From contig MKVY01000045.1 of NCBI GenBank assembly GCA_001899525.1, positions 73,622-112,711 of the forward strand: a DNA stretch of 39,090 nt, written 5' to 3'. Under the pieces are notes generated by a model. It was not told where the DNA came from. It saw nothing but the letters and a program-made list of their open reading frames with translations, and did no database searches. The position numbers were made by a program, and so were the translations under genes. This DNA comes from Rhizobiales bacterium 65-9. GTDB lineage: Bacteria > Pseudomonadota > Alphaproteobacteria > Rhizobiales > Beijerinckiaceae. Shown here in pieces: positions 1-7,361 of this stretch (position 1 is its first letter; each line of letters begins with the position of its first letter).

Positions 1-195
1 TCAACATATTGCGTTGGACAAAACCGGCTGCGGTGTAGGTCCGGACCATGCTTGTCTCGATGGCGAAGGAGTGCTCGCCGACAGCACAAGGCGGATGACC
101 TTGCCACATACCTCGCTGTTTCCTTCGCCATCTACGTCATAGCGAGCAGCGAATATGGACCTCTTGGCTAGTGATTCATCCATGGTCGCTTGCGA

Positions 196-225
196 TTGAC
201 ATAGCGTAAGGGTCTATCATATTAG
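196..225 (+). promoter_or_regulatory. Putative sigma-70 promoter of the tetR-exporter operon
   Basis: A perfect -35 hexamer TTGACA lies at 196-201. A/T-rich candidates for the -10 (ATATTA at 219-224 or TATTAG at 220-225) follow at a spacing of 17-18 bases. The promoter points at the TetR gene starting at 258 and partly overlaps the inverted repeat at 222-243, as expected for a self-repressed regulator. The -10 assignment is approximate. Confidence 0.55.
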
Positions 226-243
226 TTAGTGTCTGATAACTAA
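222..243. promoter_or_regulatory. Inverted repeat, likely TetR operator
   Basis: TTAGTTA at 222-228 and its exact reverse complement TAACTAA at 237-243 flank an 8-base spacer. The repeat overlaps the probable -10 region and ends 14 bases before the TetR start codon. Size and position are typical of an autoregulatory TetR operator; that the adjacent TetR binds it is inference. Confidence 0.55.
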
Positions 244-257
244 CAATAGGGAAATCT

Positions 258-854
258 ATGCGCAAGCGGGCGGAGCTTCGCAAGGCCGAGATCGTCGCCG
301 CCCTCCTGGGATTGGCTGACAGCATCGGGCCGGACCGTGTGACGACCGGAGCGGTGGCGTCGTCGATCGGCATCACCCAGGCGGCGCTGTTCAGGCATTT
401 CCCGACCAAGGACACGCTTTGGCAGACTGTGGCCGAGCATGTGGCCGAAGGTCTGGAGGAGGCGTGGGACGACGCATTGAGCCGATGCGATGAGCCTATC
501 GCCAGGTTGCGTGCTTTGATTGCCGCGCAGTTCGCGCAGATCGCTACCACCCCCGCACTTCCCATGCTGCTGTTCTCGCGCGAGCTGAATGTCACCAATG
601 CGGAGCTGCGCGCCACGTTCAACAGCACGCTCAAGGCTTTTCACCGCCTGCTCGCGCGCGAGGTCAGTGCGGGACAGGAAGCAAGGGCTATGCGAGGCGA
701 TGTCATGCCGGACGATGTGGCGGTGCTGCTGACGTCGCTCGTGCAGGGGGTGGCGATCCGCTGGGCGCTCGGTGAGCGCGAGTTCGACCTGCGCGAAGAG
801 GGATTGCGGCTGTTCGACGTGCAATGCCGCCTTCTGGCTGCAAGGGGAGAATAG
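258..854 (+). CDS. TetR/AcrR family transcriptional regulator
   Basis: A 198-residue protein of typical TetR length. The N-terminal helix-turn-helix lies at about residues 10-55, with the family-typical segment 'GITQAALFRHFPTKDTLW' in the recognition-helix region. The C-terminal two thirds is the variable, mostly helical ligand and dimer domain. The start at 258 follows a weak purine-rich Shine-Dalgarno (AGGGAAA) and lies just downstream of an inverted repeat and promoter. The stop is three bases before the HlyD-type adaptor gene, so the regulator is the first gene of the exporter operon. Known for the family: most such regulators repress their own operon until a small-molecule ligand binds. 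The ligand here is unknown, although an exported toxic compound is the obvious guess. Confidence 0.85.
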   Translation: MRKRAELRKAEIVAALLGLADSIGPDRVTTGAVASSIGITQAALFRHFPTKDTLWQTVAEHVAEGLEEAWDDALSRCDEPIARLRALIAAQFAQIATTPALPMLLFSRELNVTNAELRATFNSTLKAFHRLLAREVSAGQEARAMRGDVMPDDVAVLLTSLVQGVAIRWALGEREFDLREEGLRLFDVQCRLLAARGE

Positions 855-857
855 GCG

Positions 858-2003
858 ATGCGACGAATCGGGCTTTCGGGCATTCTTCTGGCCTTGGCTG
901 TCGGAGCAGGCTTTCTGTTCTTCACCGAACGGCCGCTGGTGGTGACGGTCGTTCAACCTGAACGCGATGTCGCCCTTCGCATTTACGGACTCGGCACCGT
1001 CGAGGCGCGGGTTCTCAGCCGTATCGGCTTCGAGGTGGGTGCCGCGCTGACCTCTCTTGCCGCCGATGCCGGGGACAGCGTGATCCGGGGACAGGAACTG
1101 GCCATCCTTCACTCCGCCGAGCAGGAGGCGCGGGTGGCGCGCGCCCATGCGACAGTGGCGACCAACAAGGCCAATCTCGCCAAGGCCAATGCCGCAGTCG
1201 TGCGCGCCCGCGCGGTGCTCGCCGAGCGCGAGACGGCGAACCGTCGTCAGCAGGGGCTGGTGCAGCGCGAAGTCGCCTCGGCCCAGCGCGCCGAGGAAGC
1301 CCAACGCGATGAGGACGTGGCGCGAGCCGATCTGGCGGTAGCGGAGGCCGATCTGGCAGTGATCCGGGCGCAGGGCCTGGACGCGGCGGCAGCCCTGCGA
1401 CAGGAGGAAGCCATTCTCGCCCATCACCGGCTGGTCGCACCCTACGATGCGCTGGTCGTCGCTCGCCACGCGGAGCCGGGCACGGTGGTGAAGGCGGGCG
1501 ATCCGATCTTCACGCTGATCGACCCAGCCACCGTCTGGATCCAAGCCTATGTCGACGAAGAGCGCGCCGGCCAGCTTGTCCCTGGCCAGCAAGGTACAAT
1601 CCGGCTGCGGTCGCAGCCGTCGGCCGAGTTCCACGGCACAATCGTCCGCATCGGTATCGAAAGTGACCGAGTGAACGAGGAACGCCGCGTCTGGCTGGCC
1701 TGCGCTGACTGTCCCGCCGAGATGTTTCTCGGCGAGCAGGCCGAGGTGCGTATCACCACCGGCAGCCGGGAAAGCGCGCTGATGGTTCCCGAGGTGGCGA
1801 TCACCGGTTTCGACGGCCATCGCGGCACGGTGTGGACGGTGCAGAACGGCCGTCTCGCGCGAGCGCACTTGACCTTCGGTGCCCGCGACGATCGCGGCCG
1901 CGTCGAAGTTGCGGGCGGCCTGCCCGAAGGGGCGGCGATCGTCGCCAGACCGCCGAAGGGTGTGGCTGGGGGCAGACGTGCCCGCCCCGAGGATGCGCCA
2001 TGA
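858..2003 (+). CDS. HlyD/MacA-like periplasmic adaptor subunit of an efflux system
   Basis: A 381-residue membrane-fusion protein. A short N-terminal cytoplasmic tail is followed by one membrane anchor (about residues 4-22). Next come a biotinyl-lipoyl-like half-motif, a long Ala/Arg/Glu-rich alpha-helical hairpin (about 85-185), the second lipoyl half ('LVAPYDALVVARHAEPGTVVKAGDPI') and a beta-barrel domain. In this family the adaptor connects an inner-membrane pump to an outer-membrane channel. It starts three bases after the tetR stop and its own stop overlaps the start of the permease gene (ATGA), so the products are probably made together. The three-gene set resembles DevBCA/MacAB-type ABC exporters. 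No outer-membrane TolC-like partner is encoded nearby, so a chromosomal one is presumably used. The substrate cannot be told. Confidence 0.85.
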   Translation: MRRIGLSGILLALAVGAGFLFFTERPLVVTVVQPERDVALRIYGLGTVEARVLSRIGFEVGAALTSLAADAGDSVIRGQELAILHSAEQEARVARAHATVATNKANLAKANAAVVRARAVLAERETANRRQQGLVQREVASAQRAEEAQRDEDVARADLAVAEADLAVIRAQGLDAAAALRQEEAILAHHRLVAPYDALVVARHAEPGTVVKAGDPIFTLIDPATVWIQAYVDEERAGQLVPGQQGTIRLRSQPSAEFHGTIVRIGIESDRVNEERRVWLACADCPAEMFLGEQAEVRITTGSRESALMVPEVAITGFDGHRGTVWTVQNGRLARAHLTFGARDDRGRVEVAGGLPEGAAIVARPPKGVAGGRRARPEDAP

Positions 2004-3133
2004 ACCTTGCGCTCAAGGACATCCGCCACGGTCTGTTTCGCTTCGTCTTGACCTGCTTCGGGCTGGGGCTGCTGATGACGGTCGTGCTGGCGATGATCGG
2101 CATCTACAACGGCCTCGTTTCGGACGCGCTGGCGGTGGTGAAGGCGCCGGTGGCCGATGTCTGGGTGGTCGAGGCTGGAACCAAGGGTCCGTTTGCGGAA
2201 GCGTCCAGCATCCCTGCCGATACGCGCGATGCGGTGGCGAGGATGCCCGGTGTCGCCGAAGCCGGCGCGGTCAACTACCAGAACGTCGAGGCTTTCCATG
2301 CCGGGCGTACGCTCAGGATCTACGTCGTCGGCTACGAGCCCGGTCGGCCCGGTGGGCCGCAAGCGATCGCCGAGGGGCGCGGCATCGGCGCCAGCCATTT
2401 CGAGCTGGTCGCCGACCGCAAGACCGGCCTTCTACCCGGCGAGACGATCCGGTTCGGGCGTAAGCGCTTCACCGTCGTCGGGCTTGTCGAGGGCGCGATG
2501 AATTCCGGCGGTGACCCGGCGGTCTACGTGACGCTCGCCGACGCGATGGCGCTCCAGACCGAACTCGACCCGGCCGCCCAGCGGGTGCAGGCGGCGCGCG
2601 GGGCGGTTTCCGTCAAGTCCGCATCGGTGGCGGCCGTCATCGCCCGCATGGCGCCCGGCGCCGATGTCGATCTATTGACCGCCACAGTGCGCCAGTGGAA
2701 GCACCTCGCCGCCATGACCCAGGCCGAACAGGAGGAATTGCTGCTCGTTTCCGTGGTGGACAAGGCGCGCCGCCAGATCGGGCTGTTCCTCGGCATCCTA
2801 CTCTCCGTCAGCGCCGTGGTGATCGCGCTCATCATCTACACGATGACGATGGAGAAGCTGAAGCAGATCGCCACGCTGAAGTTGATCGGCGCCCCCGACC
2901 GCACCATCGTCGCGCTGATCGTGCAGCAGGCGTTGATCCTCGGCGCCTCGGGCTGGGCGATCGGCCTGATGCTGATCCTTAGCGTGAAGGACTACTTTCC
3001 CCGCCGCGTGGTGCTGGAGCCGTTCAACGTCATGGTCCTTGCCGGCATCATCGCCGCCGTCTGCCTGCTGTCCTCGGCGCTCGGCGTGCGGGCGGCGATG
3101 AAGGTCGACCCGGCCACAGCGCTCGGGAGCTGA
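2000..3133 (+). CDS. FtsX-type ABC transporter permease (DevC/MacB-like)
   Basis: A 377-residue protein if started at the ATG at 2000, which overlaps the adaptor stop codon (ATGA). A longer reading frame upstream exists but lies inside the adaptor gene. One membrane helix near the N terminus (about residues 13-37) is followed by a large periplasmic MacB-PCD-like domain. Three C-terminal helices form the FtsX domain, with the family-typical 'MEKLKQIATLKLIGAPD' coupling segment between helices two and three. This is the 4-helix type VII ABC exporter fold seen in LolCDE, MacB and DevC. It should pair with the ATPase at 3139 and the adaptor at 858. Known members move lipids, glycolipids, peptides or antibiotics by mechanotransmission; the substrate here is unknown. 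Confidence 0.85.
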   Translation: MNLALKDIRHGLFRFVLTCFGLGLLMTVVLAMIGIYNGLVSDALAVVKAPVADVWVVEAGTKGPFAEASSIPADTRDAVARMPGVAEAGAVNYQNVEAFHAGRTLRIYVVGYEPGRPGGPQAIAEGRGIGASHFELVADRKTGLLPGETIRFGRKRFTVVGLVEGAMNSGGDPAVYVTLADAMALQTELDPAAQRVQAARGAVSVKSASVAAVIARMAPGADVDLLTATVRQWKHLAAMTQAEQEELLLVSVVDKARRQIGLFLGILLSVSAVVIALIIYTMTMEKLKQIATLKLIGAPDRTIVALIVQQALILGASGWAIGLMLILSVKDYFPRRVVLEPFNVMVLAGIIAAVCLLSSALGVRAAMKVDPATALGS

Positions 3134-3138
3134 CCGAC

Positions 3139-3831
3139 ATGGCGCTCGGCGACATCCTCATAGAAGTCTCGAACGTGGCCAAGCATTTCGGCGAGGGCGA
3201 GACCCGCGTCGACGCCTTACGCGCGGTCGATCTTGCCGTGCGCGCCGGCGAGGTGATCGCGCTGCTCGGACCTTCGGGCTCGGGCAAGACGACGCTGCTC
3301 AACATCATCGGCTGCATCCTCGCCCCCTCGGCGGGACGGGTGGTGCTCGACGGCGAGCCAGTGTTCGATGGCAGATGGCTGCGCCGCGACTTGAGACGTC
3401 TCAGGCTCGACAAGATCGGCTTCATCTTCCAGGCGCACAACCTGCTGCCGTTCCTGACTGCCGAGGAGAACGTCGCGGTCGTGCTCGACCTTGCCGGCCT
3501 TCACGCTGAGGAAGGCCGGGTGCGGGCGCGCGAATTGCTGGACTATCTGGAAGTCGGCCACCGCGCAAAGGTTAAACCTGCACTCCTTTCCGGCGGCGAG
3601 GCGCAGCGCGTAGCGATCGCTCGCGCGCTCGCCAACCGTCCCCGCATCATCCTCGCCGACGAGCCCACCGCCGCGCTCGACGGCGCGCGGGCCGGGCTGG
3701 TGATGGACCTGATGCGCAAGCTCGCCGTCGAGCAGGAAGCCTGCATCGTCACCGTCACCCACGACGAAAAGATCTTCGACCGTTTCGACCGCCTGATCCA
3801 CCTGCGCGACGGCCGCCTCGCCGACGCCTGA
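3139..3831 (+). CDS. ABC transporter ATP-binding protein (LolD/DevA-like)
   Basis: A 230-residue single-domain ATPase with every core motif: Walker A GPSGSGKT at residues 44-51, Q-loop 'FIFQAHNLLPFLT', signature LSGGEAQRVAIARAL, Walker B 'RIILADEPTAALD' and the H-loop 'VTVTHDEKIF'. The length and the 'RVDALRAVDLAVRAGEV' opening are typical of the MacB/LolD/FtsE-type subfamily that energises FtsX-like permeases. It starts five bases after the permease stop. It is cytoplasmic, bound to the inner face of the permease, and hydrolyses ATP to drive export. All catalytic residues appear intact. Confidence 0.9.
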   Translation: MALGDILIEVSNVAKHFGEGETRVDALRAVDLAVRAGEVIALLGPSGSGKTTLLNIIGCILAPSAGRVVLDGEPVFDGRWLRRDLRRLRLDKIGFIFQAHNLLPFLTAEENVAVVLDLAGLHAEEGRVRARELLDYLEVGHRAKVKPALLSGGEAQRVAIARALANRPRIILADEPTAALDGARAGLVMDLMRKLAVEQEACIVTVTHDEKIFDRFDRLIHLRDGRLADA

Positions 3832-3845
3832 CCCGGAGCCGCTCC

Positions 3846-4226
3846 ATGCCCGCAAGACGATCCCGCGCCCTTACCATCGCCGCCGCCGTCGCGGTGATCT
3901 TCGGCCTGCTGACCATCGTTTCGGGCGCCAGGGCGCTGTTCGGCGGCGTCGACATGGGCGCTGTGGTGCCCTTCGTGCTGTGGTTCAACTTCGTAGCGGG
4001 ATTTGCCTATGTCCTCACCGGGATCGGCCTGTGGCGCGGCACGAACTGGGCGCCGATGCTGTCGCTCGGCATCGCCGCGGCGACGGCGGCCGTCTTCGCC
4101 GCCTTCCTGTGGCATGTCGGCTCCGGCGGCGCATGGGAGATACGCACCATGGGCGCGATGATCTTGCGCACCGGCATCTGGATTGCCATCGCAATCCTCG
4201 CGTTACGGTGCAAAAAAGCCGCCTGA
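3846..4226 (+). CDS. Small four-helix membrane protein, unknown function
   Basis: A 126-residue, very hydrophobic protein with about four predicted membrane segments (about residues 8-28, 40-60, 66-90 and 101-120), short loops and a basic C terminus (RCKKAA). It starts 14 bases after the ABC ATPase stop with a purine-rich stretch upstream (GGAGCC), so it is probably the last gene of the exporter operon. I do not recognise a family with certainty. It looks like the small uncharacterised inner-membrane proteins often found with efflux genes. A role as an accessory subunit is only a guess from position. Confidence 0.6.
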   Translation: MPARRSRALTIAAAVAVIFGLLTIVSGARALFGGVDMGAVVPFVLWFNFVAGFAYVLTGIGLWRGTNWAPMLSLGIAAATAAVFAAFLWHVGSGGAWEIRTMGAMILRTGIWIAIAILALRCKKAA

Positions 4227-4483
4227 CGATTCCCCTGCCCAGCCAGCGCCGGCGGCCGAGGCCGTGACCGTGCCAGCCAGGAACCTGAAATGACGCGTTT
4301 TGCCGATCGACCCGTCGCGGGTCCGCTCAGTCATCACTGTTCTCGGCCTCGCGGTGACCGCAGCCGGCAGGTGGCTCCCCCCTATAACGGCCTCGGCGTG
4401 CCAGATCTTCCGGGATTGGCGCCCGTCGATATGACGATCGGGCGTTTTGAACGCCAGCACGCTCTATGGATGATGTCTCCCAG
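4227..4483. other. Non-coding stretch between exporter and iron operons
   Basis: No convincing gene is visible; short open frames on both strands have no recognisable features. A small hairpin GGCGTT-TTG-AACGCC at 4441-4455 could weakly end transcription from the exporter operon but has no T-run after it. Base composition becomes sharply A/T-rich after about 4480, where the next operon's control region begins. Confidence 0.4.
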
Positions 4484-4500
4484 ATTAGAATAATTATAAC
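4484..4500. promoter_or_regulatory. Degenerate Irr-box-like site (second copy)
   Basis: ATTAGAA-TAA-TTATAAC matches the inverted heptamer TTTAGAA-N3-TTCTAAA at 11 of 14 arm positions. It is centred 49 bases upstream of the stronger copy at 4533-4549, about five helical turns away, which would put both on the same DNA face. A -35-like TTGACC (4504-4509) lies between the two copies. Function is inferred from similarity and spacing only. Confidence 0.4.
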
Positions 4501-4532
4501 TTATTGACCAATCTCAATGCCCATGTCAAATA

Positions 4533-4549
4533 TTTAGAATAATTCTAAT
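4533..4549. promoter_or_regulatory. Irr box / iron control element
   Basis: TTTAGAA-TAA-TTCTAAT is an inverted repeat matching at 13 of 14 arm positions the motif TTTAGAA-N3-TTCTAAA, known as the Irr-binding ICE motif of Rhizobiales and relatives. It lies just downstream of a -35-like TTGACC (4504-4509), overlapping the probable -10/+1 region, and 96 bases before the VIT gene. Irr binds DNA under iron limitation. At a promoter-overlapping site it represses iron storage and export genes such as mbfA and bfr, which fits the genes downstream. Confidence 0.65.
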
Positions 4550-4644
4550 ATGAACGTCGAACAATCGATCGGCGACGCTTTCACGAGCGTCCGTAGAATG
4601 GGCGGTGCCTCGGGGCCGACCGATCGCACACTGGAACAAATTCT

Positions 4645-5340
4645 ATGCGCACTTTACACAAAGAGAATCATCTTATCGAACGTATCGGTTGGCTTCGGGC
4701 GGCGGTGCTTGGGGCCAATGACGGGTTGATCTCGACGTCGAGCCTTATCGTCGGCGTGGCGGCGGCGACCGCCGGCCCTCACGAGGTCCTTGTGGCGGGC
4801 GTTGCCGGGCTGGTGGCCGGAGCCATGTCAATGGCGGCCGGCGAATATGTCTCGGTCAGCTCACAGGCCGACACGGAAGAAGCCGACATGGCGCGCGAGC
4901 GCCGCGAACTCGCCACGCAGCCGGAGGCGGAACTAGCCGAACTCGCTGCGATCTACGAGCAGCGCGGCGTCGCGCCGGATCTCGCCCTTGAGGTGGCTAA
5001 GCAAATGATGGCGAAGGACGCATTCGAGGCGCATGCGCGCGACGAACTCGGACTGTCGAGCCATGTGATGGCGCGGCCCGTCCAGGCGGCCTTCACATCC
5101 GCGGCGACCTTTTCCGTGGGCGCGGCGCTGCCGCTGGTCGTGGCGCTGCTCGCGCCGGCGGGAGCGGTCGTATGGGCAGTGTCCATCGCCTGTCTCGTCG
5201 GGCTTGCCGCGCTCGGGGCGGTTGGTGCGAGCGCGGGCGGCGCCGGCATCTGGAAACCGACTGTTCGGGTCGTCTTCTGGGGCGCGGTGGCCATGGCGTC
5301 GACAGCGGCCATCGGCGCCCTTATCGGCCGGGCGGTCTGA
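4645..5340 (+). CDS. VIT1/CCC1 family iron/manganese transporter
   Basis: A 231-residue inner-membrane protein of the VIT (vacuolar iron transporter) family. The opening 'LRAAVLGANDGLISTSSLIVG' is the family signature in the first helix, followed by 'GAMSMAAGEYVSVSSQADTE' at the second. Between helix pairs lies an acidic helical segment (about residues 70-140, rich in Glu and Met) that corresponds to the cytoplasmic metal-binding domain. Three more helices follow. Known members carry Fe2+ or Mn2+ out of the cytoplasm, usually by proton antiport. The start at 4645 is preceded by GGAAC. The gene lies behind an Irr-box-like operator and is followed after two bases by a metal-export ATPase. I infer a two-pump iron detoxification operon; manganese remains possible. 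Confidence 0.85.
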   Translation: MRTLHKENHLIERIGWLRAAVLGANDGLISTSSLIVGVAAATAGPHEVLVAGVAGLVAGAMSMAAGEYVSVSSQADTEEADMARERRELATQPEAELAELAAIYEQRGVAPDLALEVAKQMMAKDAFEAHARDELGLSSHVMARPVQAAFTSAATFSVGAALPLVVALLAPAGAVVWAVSIACLVGLAALGAVGASAGGAGIWKPTVRVVFWGAVAMASTAAIGALIGRAV

Positions 5341-5342
5341 TT

Positions 5343-7322
5343 ATGAGACGCCTGTCGTTCGATATCCCGATGCTGATGTCGCTCCTGACAGTGCTGGGCA
5401 TGATCCTGGCGACGGTCGGGACCTGGCCGCCAGCCGAGGCACTTGGTGTCCTGCGGTGGCCGGGACTGGCGCTCGTCTATGCCGCCGGCGGGCTTCCCGC
5501 CGCGTGGACGGCCCTGTCAGCGCTGTGGCGGCAGCATATCCTCGACATCGACCTCCTGATGGTGGTCGCCGCGATCGCCGCAGCGATCGTCGGCGCGCCG
5601 TTCGAAGGTGCCGTGCTGCTGACGCTGTTCAGCGTGTCGACGACGCTCGAACACCAGGCGCTCGGGCGCGCGCGCCGCGCGGTCGAAGCCCTGATGGCGC
5701 TGCGCCCCGAGACGGCGTTCCGCAAGAACGCCGCCGACGGTGCGGTCACGGAGGTTCCCGCCGCGGAGCTTGCCGTCGGCGACGTGGTGATCCTGCGGCC
5801 GGGCGCCCGGGTGCCTGCCGACGGCGTCATCCTGCAAGGGCGCGGTGGCATCGACGAGGCCAACATCACCGGCGAATCCATGCCCGTCTCCAAGGAGCCG
5901 GGCCAGCAGGTGTTCGAAGCCACCGTCAATCTCGACGGCATCCTGGAAGTGACGATAGCGAGAACGGTCGGCGACAGTACGATCGCGCGCATGATCCGCC
6001 TGGTCACCGAGGCCCAGGAGGCGAAAGCGCCGTCCGAACGGTTCAGCGCCTGGTTTGGCCAGCGTTATACCGTCGCGGTCCTCATCGGCGCGGTTCTCGC
6101 CTTCGCCGTCTTTTACTGGCTCGGCCGCGATTGGGAGCAGGCGCTCTACAAGGCCGCGACGCTGCTGGTCGCGGCCAGCCCCTGTGCGATCGTCATATCG
6201 GTGCCGGCGGCGATCCTGTCGGCGCTCTCGGCGGCGGCGCGGGGCGGCGTTCTGTTCAAGGGCGGCGGCGCGCTCGAAATGCTGGCGGCCGTCGATACCT
6301 TCGCCTTCGACAAGACAGGCACGCTGACCAACGGCCGTGCGCAGGTGACGCGGATCATTACGCTGGACGGTGAGGATCGGCGCTTCCTGTCCCTGCTGGC
6401 GGGGCTGGAAGCGCATTCCGAGCATCATATCGCCGCAGCGATCCGCCGTGAGGCGGTCATACACGGGATCGAACCGGCGCAAGTCATGGATGTCAGTTCC
6501 CGTCCCAGTGCCGGAATCGTCGGGCGGGATGAGACTGGCCCGGTCTGGGCTGGAAACTCTTATCTCGCCAGGGAAATGGATGCGTCCACTGATCGCGCCG
6601 AATTCCGCGAGCTGGAGGAGAACGCGCAAACCGTCGTCTATCTCGGGCGAGGATCGACCATTCTGGGCGCCGTCAGCGTCGCGGACGAGGCGAGGGCGAG
6701 TTCCGCCCCGGCGCTTGCGGCCCTGCGCGCCGGCGGCGTGCGCCGCATCTTCATGATGACCGGCGACCGTCGCCCGGTGGCCCTGCGCATCGGTGAGGAA
6801 CTTGGCCTCGGCCCGGACGAGATCCACGCCGAAATGCTGCCGCAGGACAAGGTGCGCCAAATCGGTGAGCTGGCGGAACGCGGCAGGGTCGCCTTCGTGG
6901 GCGACGGCGTGAACGATGCGGCGGCCCTTGCCCGCGCCGATGTCGGCATCGCCATGGGTGCGGCCGGTTCGGATGTCGCCCTTCAGGCGGCCGATGTGGC
7001 CCTGCTGTCGGAAGACATGAAGAAACTGGCAGATGCGCACCGGTTGGCGCGGCGCACCGCCTCTGTCATCCGGCAGAACCTCACCGTCGCGATCGGCGCC
7101 ATGCTGGTGCTCGTCACAGGCGGGCTGTTCTTCGATCTGCCGCTGCCGCTGGCGGTGGTCGGGCATGAAGGCGGGACCGTGCTGGTCGTCCTGAACGGCT
7201 TGCGCCTGCTCTCGGACCGTATCCGGCGGAACGCGGACGAGGCAACGCCTACGCGCCGCACACCGGAGGAACGAAACGTTTCGGCGTCTGTTCCAAAAGT
7301 GGTGGACGAAAGAGCAGTCTAG
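5343..7322 (+). CDS. P1B-4-type heavy-metal-exporting ATPase (Fe2+/Co2+ type)
   Basis: A 659-residue P-type ATPase, started at the ATG two bases after the VIT stop. There is no N-terminal HMA or Cys-rich metal domain. Visible features, in order: N-terminal helices, TGES actuator motif, membrane motif SPC at residues 279-281, phosphorylation motif DKTGT at D323, 'MMTGD', hinge 'GDGVNDAAAL', and HEGG at residues 608-611 in the last helices. SPC together with HEGG/HEGS and the lack of a metal-binding extension are hallmarks of the P1B-4 group (CoaT, PfeT, CtpD), which export Co2+ or Fe2+. ATP hydrolysis drives export across the inner membrane. Coupling to VIT and an Irr box makes Fe2+ the most likely physiological substrate, but that is inference. 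Confidence 0.88.
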   Translation: MRRLSFDIPMLMSLLTVLGMILATVGTWPPAEALGVLRWPGLALVYAAGGLPAAWTALSALWRQHILDIDLLMVVAAIAAAIVGAPFEGAVLLTLFSVSTTLEHQALGRARRAVEALMALRPETAFRKNAADGAVTEVPAAELAVGDVVILRPGARVPADGVILQGRGGIDEANITGESMPVSKEPGQQVFEATVNLDGILEVTIARTVGDSTIARMIRLVTEAQEAKAPSERFSAWFGQRYTVAVLIGAVLAFAVFYWLGRDWEQALYKAATLLVAASPCAIVISVPAAILSALSAAARGGVLFKGGGALEMLAAVDTFAFDKTGTLTNGRAQVTRIITLDGEDRRFLSLLAGLEAHSEHHIAAAIRREAVIHGIEPAQVMDVSSRPSAGIVGRDETGPVWAGNSYLAREMDASTDRAEFRELEENAQTVVYLGRGSTILGAVSVADEARASSAPALAALRAGGVRRIFMMTGDRRPVALRIGEELGLGPDEIHAEMLPQDKVRQIGELAERGRVAFVGDGVNDAAALARADVGIAMGAAGSDVALQAADVALLSEDMKKLADAHRLARRTASVIRQNLTVAIGAMLVLVTGGLFFDLPLPLAVVGHEGGTVLVVLNGLRLLSDRIRRNADEATPTRRTPEERNVSASVPKVVDERAV

Positions 7323-7361
7323 GGCATCCTATGGGAAACTGCGGCCCGACAGCCCGGGAAA

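Noticed and set aside
1-183. Open frame on the minus strand giving a 60-residue protein, and another minus frame (2-109) running off the left edge with 'HPPCAVGEHSFAIETSMVRT'
   Set aside because: Neither resembles a protein I know, both lack a convincing Shine-Dalgarno, and one is cut by the window edge. The second frame looks slightly more protein-like and may be the start of a gene to the left, but the support is too thin to list.
240-1868. Long 542-codon minus-strand frame under tetR and the adaptor gene
   Set aside because: It is antisense to two well-supported genes, very rich in Arg, His and Gly, with no domain; typical shadow frame in G/C-rich DNA.
4290-4493. Possible 67-residue protein before the Irr-box region
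   Set aside because: No recognisable features and its end runs into the A/T-rich control sequence of the next operon.
4566-4626. CGATCGG / CCGATCG inverted arms in the leader of the VIT gene as a possible riboswitch or leader hairpin
   Set aside because: Arms of seven bases are 47 bases apart with no conserved structure that I recognise; likely chance.
5517-7166. 549-codon minus-strand frame under the P1B ATPase
   Set aside because: Antisense shadow of a gene with all catalytic motifs present; composition is biased to His, Arg, Asp and Gly without recognisable features.
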